From the NCBI GenBank assembly GCA_003118195.1, contig BEXV01000387.1, positions 116,949 to 180,948 of the forward strand: DNA of 64,000 nucleotides, written 5' to 3'. The position numbers were made by a program, and so were the translations under genes. Source of the stretch: Hemicentrotus pulcherrimus. Its lineage: Eukaryota > Echinodermata > Echinoidea > Camarodonta > Strongylocentrotidae. Below, piece after piece: positions 1 through 12,600 of this stretch (position 1 is the stretch's first letter; every line of letters begins with the position of its first letter). Below the pieces are notes generated by a model that saw only the letters and a program-made list of their open reading frames with translations, had not been told where the DNA came from and searched no databases.

Positions 1-473
1 GGAGACCCAATAAATCTGGATCTGGGCTTGGCATTGAACACTTCTACGTTTTAAATAAGGAATACACATTTCTGGTAAGAGGAAGCAGACCAATAGGCGT
101 TTCATTGATTTGATTTTGGTAAATACTCAACCAGAGTTATCTCTGGGCTAAAATCAAATGGGTTCATCTTCACAGGGAGCATACACTAATCATGTAAATG
201 TGGACAAGGCCTCTTCTGCAAACTCTTTCAAAAGCCTTTTCTACAGGCATTTCACTTTTCGAACTTAAAGCCCCACTGCAGTACTTATAGCTACTTGCGG
301 CCTCTATATAGCAAACAATGCCTAATCGTGCCTGTTTGTCCCCCATGATCCCCTTTTTCTTATGTTAATTGAGAGCTGATTTGATGAGATAACCACCCGT
401 CAGTGACCTTGCAGAGTGGTCTAATTCCCCAAGGCCAAACTAGTACAGATAGGCTTTAAATCCAGTGTCTTAC
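1..473 (-). other. Intron sequence downstream of exon 36
   Basis: This follows the GTAAGA donor of exon 36, so it should be intron running off the left edge. I see no coding exon, no Ig-like frame and no notable repeat in it. Confidence 0.6.
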
Positions 474-616
474 CTGCTGGAAGGAGAGGAGCAGTGAGAT
501 AGACCTGACCAGCCTTGCTCTTGGCTATACATGTGTACTCTCCTTTGTCTTCGACCAACATCATGGTAATGTCCAGAGTGGCCAATCCTTTTGCTTCGTC
601 ATACTTGATCACAAAC
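474..616 (-). CDS. Exon 36: second half of Ig18
   Basis: Encodes the C-terminal half of an I-set Ig domain (FVIKYDEAKGLATLDI, then EDKGEYTCIAKSKAG). Acceptor TTGTCCAG at its right border and donor GTAAGA at its left. It takes two bases from exon 35 to make Arg and ends in phase 1 after Ala, so another exon follows outside the window. The strand-F Cys is present. Confidence 0.88.
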
Positions 617-3600
617 CTGGACAAGAAGAATGGAGTTCAGAGTTAAAGTTTCAGTTCAGATTTCTTCTGAATTATGTACATATACAGTGTATATGATAAA
701 CAATCAATGTTTCCTTTTAATTTCTGTCCATATTTATATAACACTATAAATCTCTGTGTATAAGACGCACTTTTTTTACCGTCGGGAAAATTAAAAAGTC
801 GGGGTGCGTCGTATACACAGGTACAGAATATTTTGAGTCCTCAAAATGCAACTTTTTATTGGTTTTCAAAAATCTCTGTATCTCAACATGAATTTCATAA
901 TGAAAACAAAAGAATAGAATCTACTATATGAAGTAAAACTACATTCCTAATTTGAAGGGAAGAGATTTTGATTATGATTTTTTTTTTTTTTAGTCTCGAT
1001 AAATTATGCCCTTCGCAAAGCACTTTGCCGGCCAAAGCTCTCCCGTGTCTTCAGCTCACTCACCTGTAGCATGTAGCTCACTTACACGGGGGCATCCTGC
1101 GCAGCAGCTAGCTTCGTAAGAAACAATCTTTCATGTCCCTTTTTTTACTTTTTGGCAATATGGTACAGATTTAGATCTAAATGCAGTAATTCGTGCCAAT
1201 ACCTTGCAAAAGTAAAATAAGGGGCCGCATCCAGCACGCAAAGTCGCCATTTTAATCCATCTTAATGTATATACTACCCAAAACTTCTAGGTATGGCAAG
1301 GGTGCACGATAGCCGCGCGGTCTAAGGCGCTGGCTTTGGGTGTCAATCTGTGTGTCCGCACGGGTTCGTATCCCGCCACCAAATCTCAAAAGTCGGGGTG
1401 CGTCTTATACAGGGGTGCGTCTTATACACAGAGATTTACGGCAATCAAAATTATGTATTCGTCTTGCAAATTATTTACAAGGTAGAAATGACGATATCAT
1501 GACTGGATATGACAGAGAGGACCTGTTATTAATTTGGAAAATTACCCCAAAACCTGTTTATTCTTGATAAGTATAATGAGATTCCTATAAATAAAAGGTA
1601 GACATACTACATGTATTTTTATAAAAAAGGTACAGAAATGAGACATAAACGTTTAGAACACGTTTAGTACAACTTTAAAAACAAAATCGCCATAGAATCT
1701 CTTATAGTATTCTAAACTGATCTTCTACATACCTGTAACCTGATTCAATAGGTTGTCCATGTCTCAGCCAGGTGATCTTAGGGGCTGGATTGCCCCTGAC
1801 ATTGCAGGAGAAGCGACACCTCCCTCCCTCTGTGTAGCGGGCGGGAAGGAGGGGCTTGGAGAACTCTGGTGGGCCGATGGGGAGTTTCTCTGCAGGCTTC
1901 TTAGGTTCTGTGTCATTGACTGCATTCGTTTGTGCTGGCGGTGGTTGAGCCTGTTGGGCTGATGGTGGTGGGGTTCCAGCTAGAAATATAAAATCATATA
2001 AAGATAAATTACATACAAAATATACATCAATATATATATATACAAAACTATATTCAAAATATATTACTTTATGACATATAAAAGTGCAATACTGCATGAC
2101 CAGATGCCGCATTATGTTTTGCCACCTTAACAGAGCACAAAATAAATTATATTCCTTGTGTTATAGTAGAGAAAAAAAACACCTCAAAAAATTTTAATAC
2201 GATTTACTAATGAATACATTCAAAATTGCAACTAGTGGCATTTTTCAATAACAAAATTTCTATGTGCAAAAGGACCTAACAGAAACAATTCAACACTCTT
2301 ACGCAAAATTTCTACTGAGGTGGAAAAGCAAGGAGGCGACCAGCTGAACAAGGCTAAAAATAGGTATTTTCTTTAGGGAAAAAATTTGCCATGTTCAACT
2401 TGTCAGCATACTTATGTAAATGAAACATAGACTTCTGACTTACGTAGAACCCTGACATTACAGGAGGTAGATTTGGTACCCTTGCTGTTGGTGGCAGCGC
2501 ATGCGTACTGCCCAGCGTCATCGTAGTAGATTTCAGGTATCGTGAGAGAGCTCACGCCGTTTGAGTATTTGATCTCAAAGTCCACGGATGAGGTGATGAG
2601 GGTACCTTCCCTGTACCACTTGACTTCTGGTTGAGGTTGGCCCTTCACTGCACATTCCAGTTTAACTAGTTTACCCTCCTTGACAGTGACATCTGAGAGG
2701 GTCTGTAGAAGAAGATTAGAGAAAGATTAAAAAAATTAAATAAGCAATGTTTGGCAAATATACGTTATGGCTTAACAGAGGAAACCTACTGTGAACTGGT
2801 AAGCATTCTGTCAAAATAAAATCACCCTACCATAGCTGGTAAAGGATGCAACAACAAAAATTATACATGTATTTCAGCAATATTGTTTCTGCAATCTCTG
2901 CAATAATACATTTGCGAGGTATAACCAAGTCTCACCATACACATAATCATGTGTTAAGAAGTAGATTTGAAAGTCAAAAGCTAGAAGAAATAGTCATCCT
3001 GTACAAACTATCTTTACAGGCATTTAAAAGGTATTTTCACATCATAGTCAGTACTTTCATGATCATTACTATTATCAAGAATATTGAATGTAAAGCCATA
3101 TTGAGCACCTTCCCTTTTTGCTCTTATAATGCAATATTTCTGAACAATTGTGTAAGGACCCATAGATATTTCTACAAGAAGTATTAACCTGGTGCTCAAA
3201 CATATGCTCTAGTGGCAATCACCAGGCTTTATTTAATCAAAGATACAGGTGTAGGGTTAAAAATGGGTTTTAGGTTAAGGTTGTGATTAAGTTTAAATTT
3301 GGTTTAGTGCTTGGTTCAGTATTGAAATTAAGAATTTAGTAAGTGCCGAAAATTGACTGTGGAGCAATTGTTGCTTGAACAAACGTATCAAAACACCATA
3401 CCTTGGTGAAGACAGGTCCGGAGGTAATAGCAGGTGGTGGTGGTGCCGCTGGTTTGGGCGCTGCTGCTTCCGTTGGAGCTGCCATCTTGACTTCAATCTA
3501 TGATATGAAATATAGAATAATATGAAATATAGAATGACATGAAGGTAAAAGAACAAATACTTTACACAAAAAATGGAGAAATATATGTTGGCAAGATTTT

Positions 3601-6600
3601 ACTCTGTGTGTTAAGTTGGTGCCCCTCTTATTGTGACAGAGTTATGATGAATTATACATGTAATTCATGTGTTCTGTGTGATTTCTCCTTACAATCAAGA
3701 AATTGGCTTAAAGAACAAATTTAGCAAAGGCACTAGGCCATTTAATTCTGGTTGTATCAATGAGATTTTGGATGAAAAAGAGTTTAAAATATTAAAAGAA
3801 CTCACCGTCTGTTGGACTTGTGCTTGTGGTGATGGCTGTGGTTTCACTTGTAGTATCACTTGTTGTTGCACTTGTGGTTGCACTTGTGGTTGCACTTGTT
3901 GCTGAACCTGAGGCTTAGGTTCAGGTGGTGGAGTCTGAACCTCTGCCTCAGGTTTCTTAACCTCTGCTTGAGGTGGTGGTGGTTTCACCTACAATAAGAC
4001 AAGAAAAACAAAGACAACTTTAACAATGATGATTGTATAAAATAGTAGAAGCAAAAGTAGCCATGATAAAGTTGAGTTTCTATATTTTAGCCATGCCCAG
4101 ATACATGCACATTAAGCTCTCAAGGCATTCATCAAATTTCCATTAAGAACCATGATTGCTCTTAATACATAAAGCACACTATTTATAGGGATTGTGAGAC
4201 TGACAATCGTTCAACAAGTTTCAAAGCCTCTGATTTTGAGGTGATTCTCAATGATCCCAATCAGGTTATTTCTTCCTTCTTGATTTTCTGATAATCAAAG
4301 TATAAAATCTAGCATATTATGCTATAAATGTTCCTTGAAATAAATTATTAGAGGCACGTTTAACTTTTTTGCGACAAAATTATTTTAGTAAATACAGAAA
4401 CCTGAACTAATACACATATAATAACTGTTAAACTATTCATGATTATATCTTGTATTGGTGGACCAAGCAATACAATATGACCTTTGGAAAGCTCACCTCT
4501 GGTTGTGGCTGTGGTGGTGGTGGTTGGGGTTGCTCTGCTTTCTTTACTTCCTCTTGTGGTGGTGGTGGTGGTGCTGACTCCTCCTTCTGCTGAGGTTGTT
4601 GCTGCAATGGTTGTTCTTGTGGTGGTGGTTGCGGCTTAACCTCTTCAGTAGGAGCAGTGCCTGGTGGAAAGAAACAAAGGAATGGCTTTATCAAACAGAA
4701 ACATTTATAAACAAGTTATGCATGTATGAACCGTGGACACATGCCTCCGGTAGAATGAACCAATTTCCTACATTATAACTCATCCTCATGCAAATTAATT
4801 TTGTCTGACCCTTGTGCCATTTTTTTCTCTCTGGTACTAACATTTGTTTTATTTCAAAGAACAAAAAAAGCTTCTCAAAACAAGAAAGTTTGACAAAGTA
4901 AATGTGCAAGTAGATAGAGGTGGCACTAAATTGATATAGCACAACTCTGCTTGCAAATTGATGAGTTACAGACAGCAGGAAAATTGTCAATTCTACCTAT
5001 TAATGACTCCATGAAATGCATAACTCATTGCAAATACACAAGCAATGACATGTTCATGGAATAAGAACTTTGTGGAATGTTGCATCTCACTGTTGGCAAT
5101 GCACATATATGGACAATTTGGTATGTTTAATGATACTGAAGTGCAAGAAAAATATGTAGCCATCAAATGCATAAATGAACACATCAATATATGACATTGA
5201 GAGGAAAAGGAAAAACAGCATGTATAAGCATGAATGGTTTCATGACCATGTGATAATAAAAATGTACATGGCTCGATTAATCCACATAAAAAAAACTCTT
5301 TTTAAATAATACACTTTCAAATCTCTCTTGCATACACATATGGTACATGTATATGATAAAGCACAACCAATTTGTGCGTAAGCAGTAATGAAAAGAAATG
5401 AAATTAATTATTAAAAAATCTATTGTAGATTAGATGTAGATAATAAATTTACATTCAGGTGAAAGTACATTTATAACCAATGTTTATGCCTTATACTTTC
5501 ATTTAAAGTGCAATATGTGTTGCGATGATATTAACTTTCTTTACAAGAAAAGCATGAATTATGTTTGACATTTCAGTGCTTAATGAAAGATGTTGAAACA
5601 TTTATCACAATTTTTTTTTTTTTAATCAATATGATGGTCTTAAGACTTATACATACAATTACAAAAATGTTTACGTATTTTATCAATTAATTTGTTAATT
5701 TGAATGTTGGGAGGCTCTCCTTTAATATAAAACATTTTGAAAGACAAATTTAATTGGTACTTTATACAATACTATAACATGCTATTATACCGTTCAGAAA
5801 TGCAAATGAACTATATATCTAGGGAAGTATACAATGTAAAAATAGAAATATATTACATACCCTTTTGTTAGACTAACTCTAAATATATCTAAACATAACA
5901 GCTCTACTTCAGTATTAACATGCACACCCATGCACATCTTTGAAATATAATTTGGAAGAATCCATCACATCATAAATTCCATCATTAAATTATTCATACA
6001 CCTACAGTGTCTATATTTCTCTATACATTTTTATTTACATATACACACCTCTGAGGGATTTTGCTACTAATAATGGATCTATTACAGAGCCAATCTAGTC
6101 TTATTTTGCTGCTGTTTTACTGTAACTTGCATATAACTTAAGGGTTTAAGACCCTAAAAGTTTGGAACCCAAACATGTGCTTTTTATACCCCATATTCTT
6201 TTATTTTTTGAAAGTTTCATCCTTCTGTTTTTTTGTTTTTTGTTGTTGTAGTACAAACATTAAGACTTCTACTCGTTTCTACTAATCTATAAATGAATGT
6301 TTAATTAATTGCTGCAGAAAGGTGAAGCTTTGGATGATGTTTTTGAAACTAGATAAAACATGATTTAAACATAGCAGAAGCCATTGAAAAAAAATATATT
6401 CTAGCTACTGCATCCAAAGAAATGAACCTTAGCTTAAAAAATTGGTTTTATACACCAAATATAATTTCGCCATTAATCAAACTAAGTTCAATGTTTTTAG
6501 CAAAGCCATCTGTAAAATCTAATACAAATACAAAAAATTTAAATTACACTACAAAACAAAAAGAGATACATGAATTTCTGTCCTAAATGGTGCAATGCCA

Positions 6601-9600
6601 GAAATATTATGAACAAAAGAAGGAAAGATGCATTGTTATAAATATTAAAGAAGATGACATCTGATGATGATTTCCTTCTTTATCACATTCATGATTGTGG
6701 AATCCAGAGCTAAAAAAATATTCACACATACATGTACGTCCTACATTTCTTTCAGTCTCTTTTGCTAACTTTGGAAAATTTGAAACAATTTTGATAAAGC
6801 TAGAAGCCTGATATACATTTATGTATTAATATCTGCGACAAGTGTGATGTCTGGTGATGTTAAATTACAAAAAATGAAAGATAATACAAATGAACTTCTC
6901 ATTTTCTTGGTAAAAGTGTAGAGAAATCATGAGTCAGCAGTCAATCCATGAATACCAGTCCATATGAATGAAATGCTTGAAAGACATATCAGCATATTTG
7001 TGATTCTAATATCTACTACTAATTTTCAATATGTATGCTCCATGAGCAGTATATTGCTTTAAGGTGTCAGTCATATCACTAAAATTCATGATTTTTGCTA
7101 TGATATTTTTGCAGAAATGTATATTCATACTTAAGGAAATTTTTTGAAATATACATGCAGAAAAGCATATCTCACTTTTCTTAAAAGGAAAACATTGGGT
7201 GTGTCAAATTCTGCACTGCATAACACTCTGTTATCCATGGTAACTTGACTCTTTCATCTTTAGAAAAAGAAAGAGATTTTGTCTATCTGGGAAAATGTCC
7301 TATTTTGATTGATATCAGACTGACGCCCTTGATGATGAATGTTTAACATGGAGTGTCGTGCACATGGACTACGCATTGCAAACTATGAACGTATTTAACA
7401 CAAAGGGAGAAAGAAATGCAGTCAGTTTGAAATGGTGGTGGTGCAGGCTGCGACGGCGTATGAGAACCGACGGGGTGCGTACCGGACTTACTCCTGATCT
7501 TCAGAATGGTCTGTGACGTCGAGATACCGGCGGCGTTCTCGGCGCGGACGGAGTAATCGCCAGCGTCCTCGTCGAAAACCTCCGGAATCACAAGAATGTA
7601 CCTGTCACCCTCGTCCGAGATCTGAATATCGATGGAGTTCTTCAGTTGGTCACCGTTCTGGAACCATTTCACGTCCGGTTTTGGGGTGCCGGTGATCTGC
7701 ACCTCAAACCGAACAGAGTCACCTTCGGTCTTTTCCTGACCCTGAAGACCCTTGACAATTTCTGGTGGCTTAGAATCACCTGAAAATGTAATCCCCACAC
7801 CTCATTATAAACCCTGCTAACAACCATGAAGCTTAAATTAATGTTATCCGTCGCAACATATGGAAACAAATCACAACATGGATTGATAGAAAACAAGTAC
7901 TTATGATGTACTACAGACATAACAGGTAACAAAATACTAAAATACATGTAGAAAAAGAGAAAACTGAACAAATGTTTCTCCACATTTCAATAAGCTATGA
8001 TGATTCTCCTGGCATAAACCTCATCATGTAAACAAAAATGTGAAACACAATCCAATTATATGTATACCCTTATGTAAGATTAAACAGGATAAACCTACAA
8101 GGTAAAATTAAACAATTCAAAGAAGGAAGTGGGGAGGAGAGATATAATGTAAGTATAATCACACTCACTAAAACTATTAACTCAGCAAGAGGGGAGAGAA
8201 CACATTACATAAAGATATGTAAATATTAATGTTAACAAGGGTTTTTTTCATGTCCAAATGGAGAGAGGGAGAAGGCCATACAACTTACATATTCAAAGAT
8301 GTGTTTCCTTTAATACTAAACTACTCCTTTCCATCGCCCCCCCCCCAAATAATTTGAAAATTCTTGAGGGTATAAGAGTATCTTGCTTCACCCAGGTGGA
8401 TACAGAAGACCAGACGGCTTTGAAGGCCATGAAGGAATGTCCACCACCAAAGCGCCATAGCGCCAGAAAAAAGACTTTAAAAAAATGATGATAATGTTGA
8501 TGACTCAATAAATAGGACCCTCTCTACTCATTTCTCTTAAGAGTAGGTCTGTAGACTTGACCATTTTATTTTTTATGTTCATCCCAAAAATTTCATCAGG
8601 AACATCTTATTCACTCTTCTGAAATAAATACCACAATGCTAAGGTAGAATTTGTTAGAAATTGTGACTTCTTTGTTATAAATTTATTATGATAAACATTA
8701 TGATTAACATACCTTGGATCTGCAATGTGGCAGAGCACATTGCATTTCCGCACTTATTATCGGCAGTGCACTTGTACTGGCCATTGTCCTTTGCGGAGGT
8801 CTTGCTGATTTTCAGCGAGCACTTGCCCTTCACAAAAGAGATGTTGTACTTTGGCGAACTCTTCAATTCCTTGTCATCTTTGAACCATTTGACGGTGGGC
8901 TCAGGGTGACCTGAGGGGTAGGGATTAGGATTAGGATAGGGAGGAGTAGGGTAAGGGCATAGGTTGTCTACTTTCTAAGGTGTTTATCACTGTTAATTTC
9001 CACAAGCACAGATTGAAGGAATTTACTGAGTTACTGTGGTATATCTAGCCTTCCACATTCAATATGATAAGCAGTTCCCACATTGTTTCAACTTTTGAAT
9101 TCCTTAACTTTTCATTGTTATCTTATGTTTTTAGAGAGATGTGAAATGAAATTCACATTCAGAATGTAGTTATACTTTATACTATACTTTGTGGAAAACT
9201 TGTTTTTTGATCCAATGACGCAAAGAAAGCATATGTTGGAACATTCCAAATAATTTCTTACAGCGCCTCTAAATTCCTTCCATACTATGCTAGTATATTA
9301 TAGTCAATATATTATACAAAACAAGAAAAAACATGGGCTTACAGGGAAAGGAGCGGTTACAAAAATCACATGGTAAATTTATTTTTCTTCTTCAAAATAG
9401 TAACATCAAACAGTAGTTTTCTTTAATAAAACTAGTCTCTATAGGCACTTCATAACATAAGGAAATATAGCTATGAAAGAAATATAGCAGGGCATAGTAT
9501 TTCTGCATGACTTGAGAGGTTCTACTAAACATCTTTTACAATTACATCAGGGTAAAATATTATCAAATTGGGATAAGTAAAGACAGATATGTTTCATCTA

Positions 9601-12600
9601 CTATCTAAAGAATTGGTGGGTCTAGAAACAGCAAGTCTGGTTGAATATGGTTGGTTCACTCTTATAAAATCATATTAAGTAACAAACTTCAGCACAAGGG
9701 TAGGGTAACACGTGTTTATATCAAGGCAAATTCACTCAAATAAATATTATGGGGTAAAAGCAAAAAGGTTATTCTTGGGTAACTGAAAAGGCTTTTTAAA
9801 GGTCACACGGGGAAAGGGAATCATGGGAATAATATCAGGGTCTATTTAAGGCCCTTGGGATTACACATCATAAGATGTTCTATTACACATAATGATTGTG
9901 AGCTAGTTTCCGTCATTATTTTATCATGTTGCATACAATATCGTTAAGGTTTTCCCCAACCTTTGAGGGCTTTTCCTTATGTTTCAAGCTTACCCTTGAG
10001 CTCCGCCTGTAGGGTAGCGGCCTGTCCCTCCTTAGGAGAGAAGCTTTTGAGCGGTTGAGTAAACTTAGGCGCCTCCTCTTGCCCGATGCGCCCCCGGCTC
10101 ATGGCCGCGGAGCTATAAACTACCCGAGTGGTGGTGGTGGTAGTTGTCTCAATGCTGAAAAATGTAAAGATTAAAATGAAATTGTCAATTTGATCAATTC
10201 TTCCCTGATTGGTATCCATATACAAATATACAAATATGGTGTTGGTGGTAGTTGTCTTAATGCTGAAAAATGAAAAGATGAAAATTAAATTGTTTTGTAA
10301 GTTATCAGTTTGATCAATTCTTCCCTGATTGGTATCAATGTGCAAATATACCAATAAACATACATAGTTGACTACATTCTGACAAAAAAGGCATCATTTT
10401 TTAGTTACCAATTACAAATATATTTGCATGATGAAACTTGGTATTGTATCAATATATTTTGCAGTAGTAGATTTAACTGTACTAGTAAAAAAATCAGGTA
10501 TTTAAATATTATGTTTCCAAAATTTGTACTGATAATTGTATCAGTACGAAAGGCAGCTTTTTAAAATGTTGGTGTAAGATAAATCTGAAAGAGGTTTTGT
10601 GACATACAACACTGGATACCAATCCAAACTATAGAAAAAATGACACAGGCCTGCTGTCCAAAAGAATTTCTTAGTAGAAATACATTACCATTAATTACAA
10701 TTGGAAACTAAGGAAGTTTGGAAATACATGGCAATGAAAAAGAAGCATTCCTGTCAGTCTACCATATATTCAACTAGGTACCGGTCTTACAACTCCTCAA
10801 GAATTTTGACTGATGGAGACCACAAGAATTCCTCTGAATTACGCACACACAAAACATCTAAATGAGGAGCTTTGATATCTGAGTGCAGTTTCAAGATGCC
10901 TGCCAGCATTGAGAGATGAACGCACAGCAGAGGGCCAATTATGGTTATGTTTACAATATAAAGGGTGAATAGCTTGGTGGGTCGTTGGCCGTATGTACAT
11001 GTGTAACTGCATCTTTGCTGCTAATGCATTCAATGGATTTAAAATCCATTGAAGTACAGGGGTGGGTATTAAACTTTCTGCAGATTTATAAGTGATGTAC
11101 ATTCTAATATATTGTATTCAGAATATGAGCACTATAGGTAAAATTCTGTAATCATAATACATCTTCTCCCATTTACATACTTGTACATGTATATATGTAA
11201 TTGGCAAAATGTGGTAAACTTGAATATAATTGTATTCAAAAGCTGGATATACACAACAAAATTTATTCAAATGAGCTTATAATTCCCTTTTCCTAAACAA
11301 TAAGAACAAAATCTGAGAATGCTTCCAACAACAAAAAAACAAGAAAAAATTTGTTTCTGAAACTGATTTGTTTATAAAATTTGAAATTTAAACTGTCATG
11401 ATGTGCCAACAAAGTTAAGTTAAGGAGCCCTTAGTTATGTCATTGCACAGATCATAACAATTTAATGAACTCCAACAAAACAACTTAAATAATGTGAATG
11501 GTTTGAAAATAATTTGTTATAAGAGAAATTATTCAAAGGAATAGGATATTTTTGGAGGTAGCTCAGTCAACGGGGACAAATCCCATCTCATAGTATGAAT
11601 TGGTGAAGGACAAGCTTTGATTGCTTGGTCACATTTCATCCATGACATCACTACAGCTCCATGCATCATCACTAGGATGTGTGATGACGTTATCAGCTCC
11701 ATAGACCTACTGCTGACATACGTCAGCACGGCCAGCTAACACTTGGCATTTGCTTTGTCAGATAGAAAGTATGTCCGACAGCAGAGTTATGCAGACAGCC
11801 ACAGAGATAACAGAAATGAATTATTGTGACAGGAGATAAAGTGATATATAAAGGCGGTCTCCATGCAGTACCGGTAACCAAATATAACATTCAATGTAAG
11901 CCATGAAGTAAGCTCTACATGAACGTCTAATACAAAATGAAGAATGTAGGGCTAAACTGTTTGTACCGAGAAGTACTTGCGGTAGTACTTTCTAAATGTA
12001 TATCAATGATTGTGAAACATGATTTATATACCATCAACATTGAGAAAAATTAAAATGAAATACTTAGAGGGGGCATTCCAGAAGGATGAAATGCAGTAAA
12101 TATTTAAAGTAAATTGTAAAACTGATATATGATTTTCTCATTTCATCAAGAGAAAATTTAGAGCAAAATGGTATCCCTTAGGTAATCAAATAATAAGGAT
12201 TTTGGAAATATTTGATCATGATACTTCACCATGTCATAAATGTATGGGCTATATAAAAATTGTGCTAATATTGTTATTATTATCATTATCATTGTCATCT
12301 AGCAATATTTGCCACATATCTTCCCAGACTGAAACATGTTCAGTAGATAAAACACCAAAATGAAATATGAATACAAATATATATTACAAATATAAAATAC
12401 AAAATTTTACTAGCTTAAAGCAAGTTCCAATATTGAAACTATTTTCCAGGGCATTTTCTACACACTAGCCTCTATAATAGAAGGATTTAAAACATCTTGT
12501 GATACCTACAAGATCTGGAACCTAACCTTACTTCTATATCATCAATACCTCAAAACAAACCCTTCATAATATTTAAATCAGCATCTAGGAACTTGTGATG

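Noticed and set aside
1303..1380. Functional tRNA-Leu gene
   Set aside because: The acceptor arms do not pair and the anticodon stem has a mismatch; kept only as a tRNA-derived repeat.
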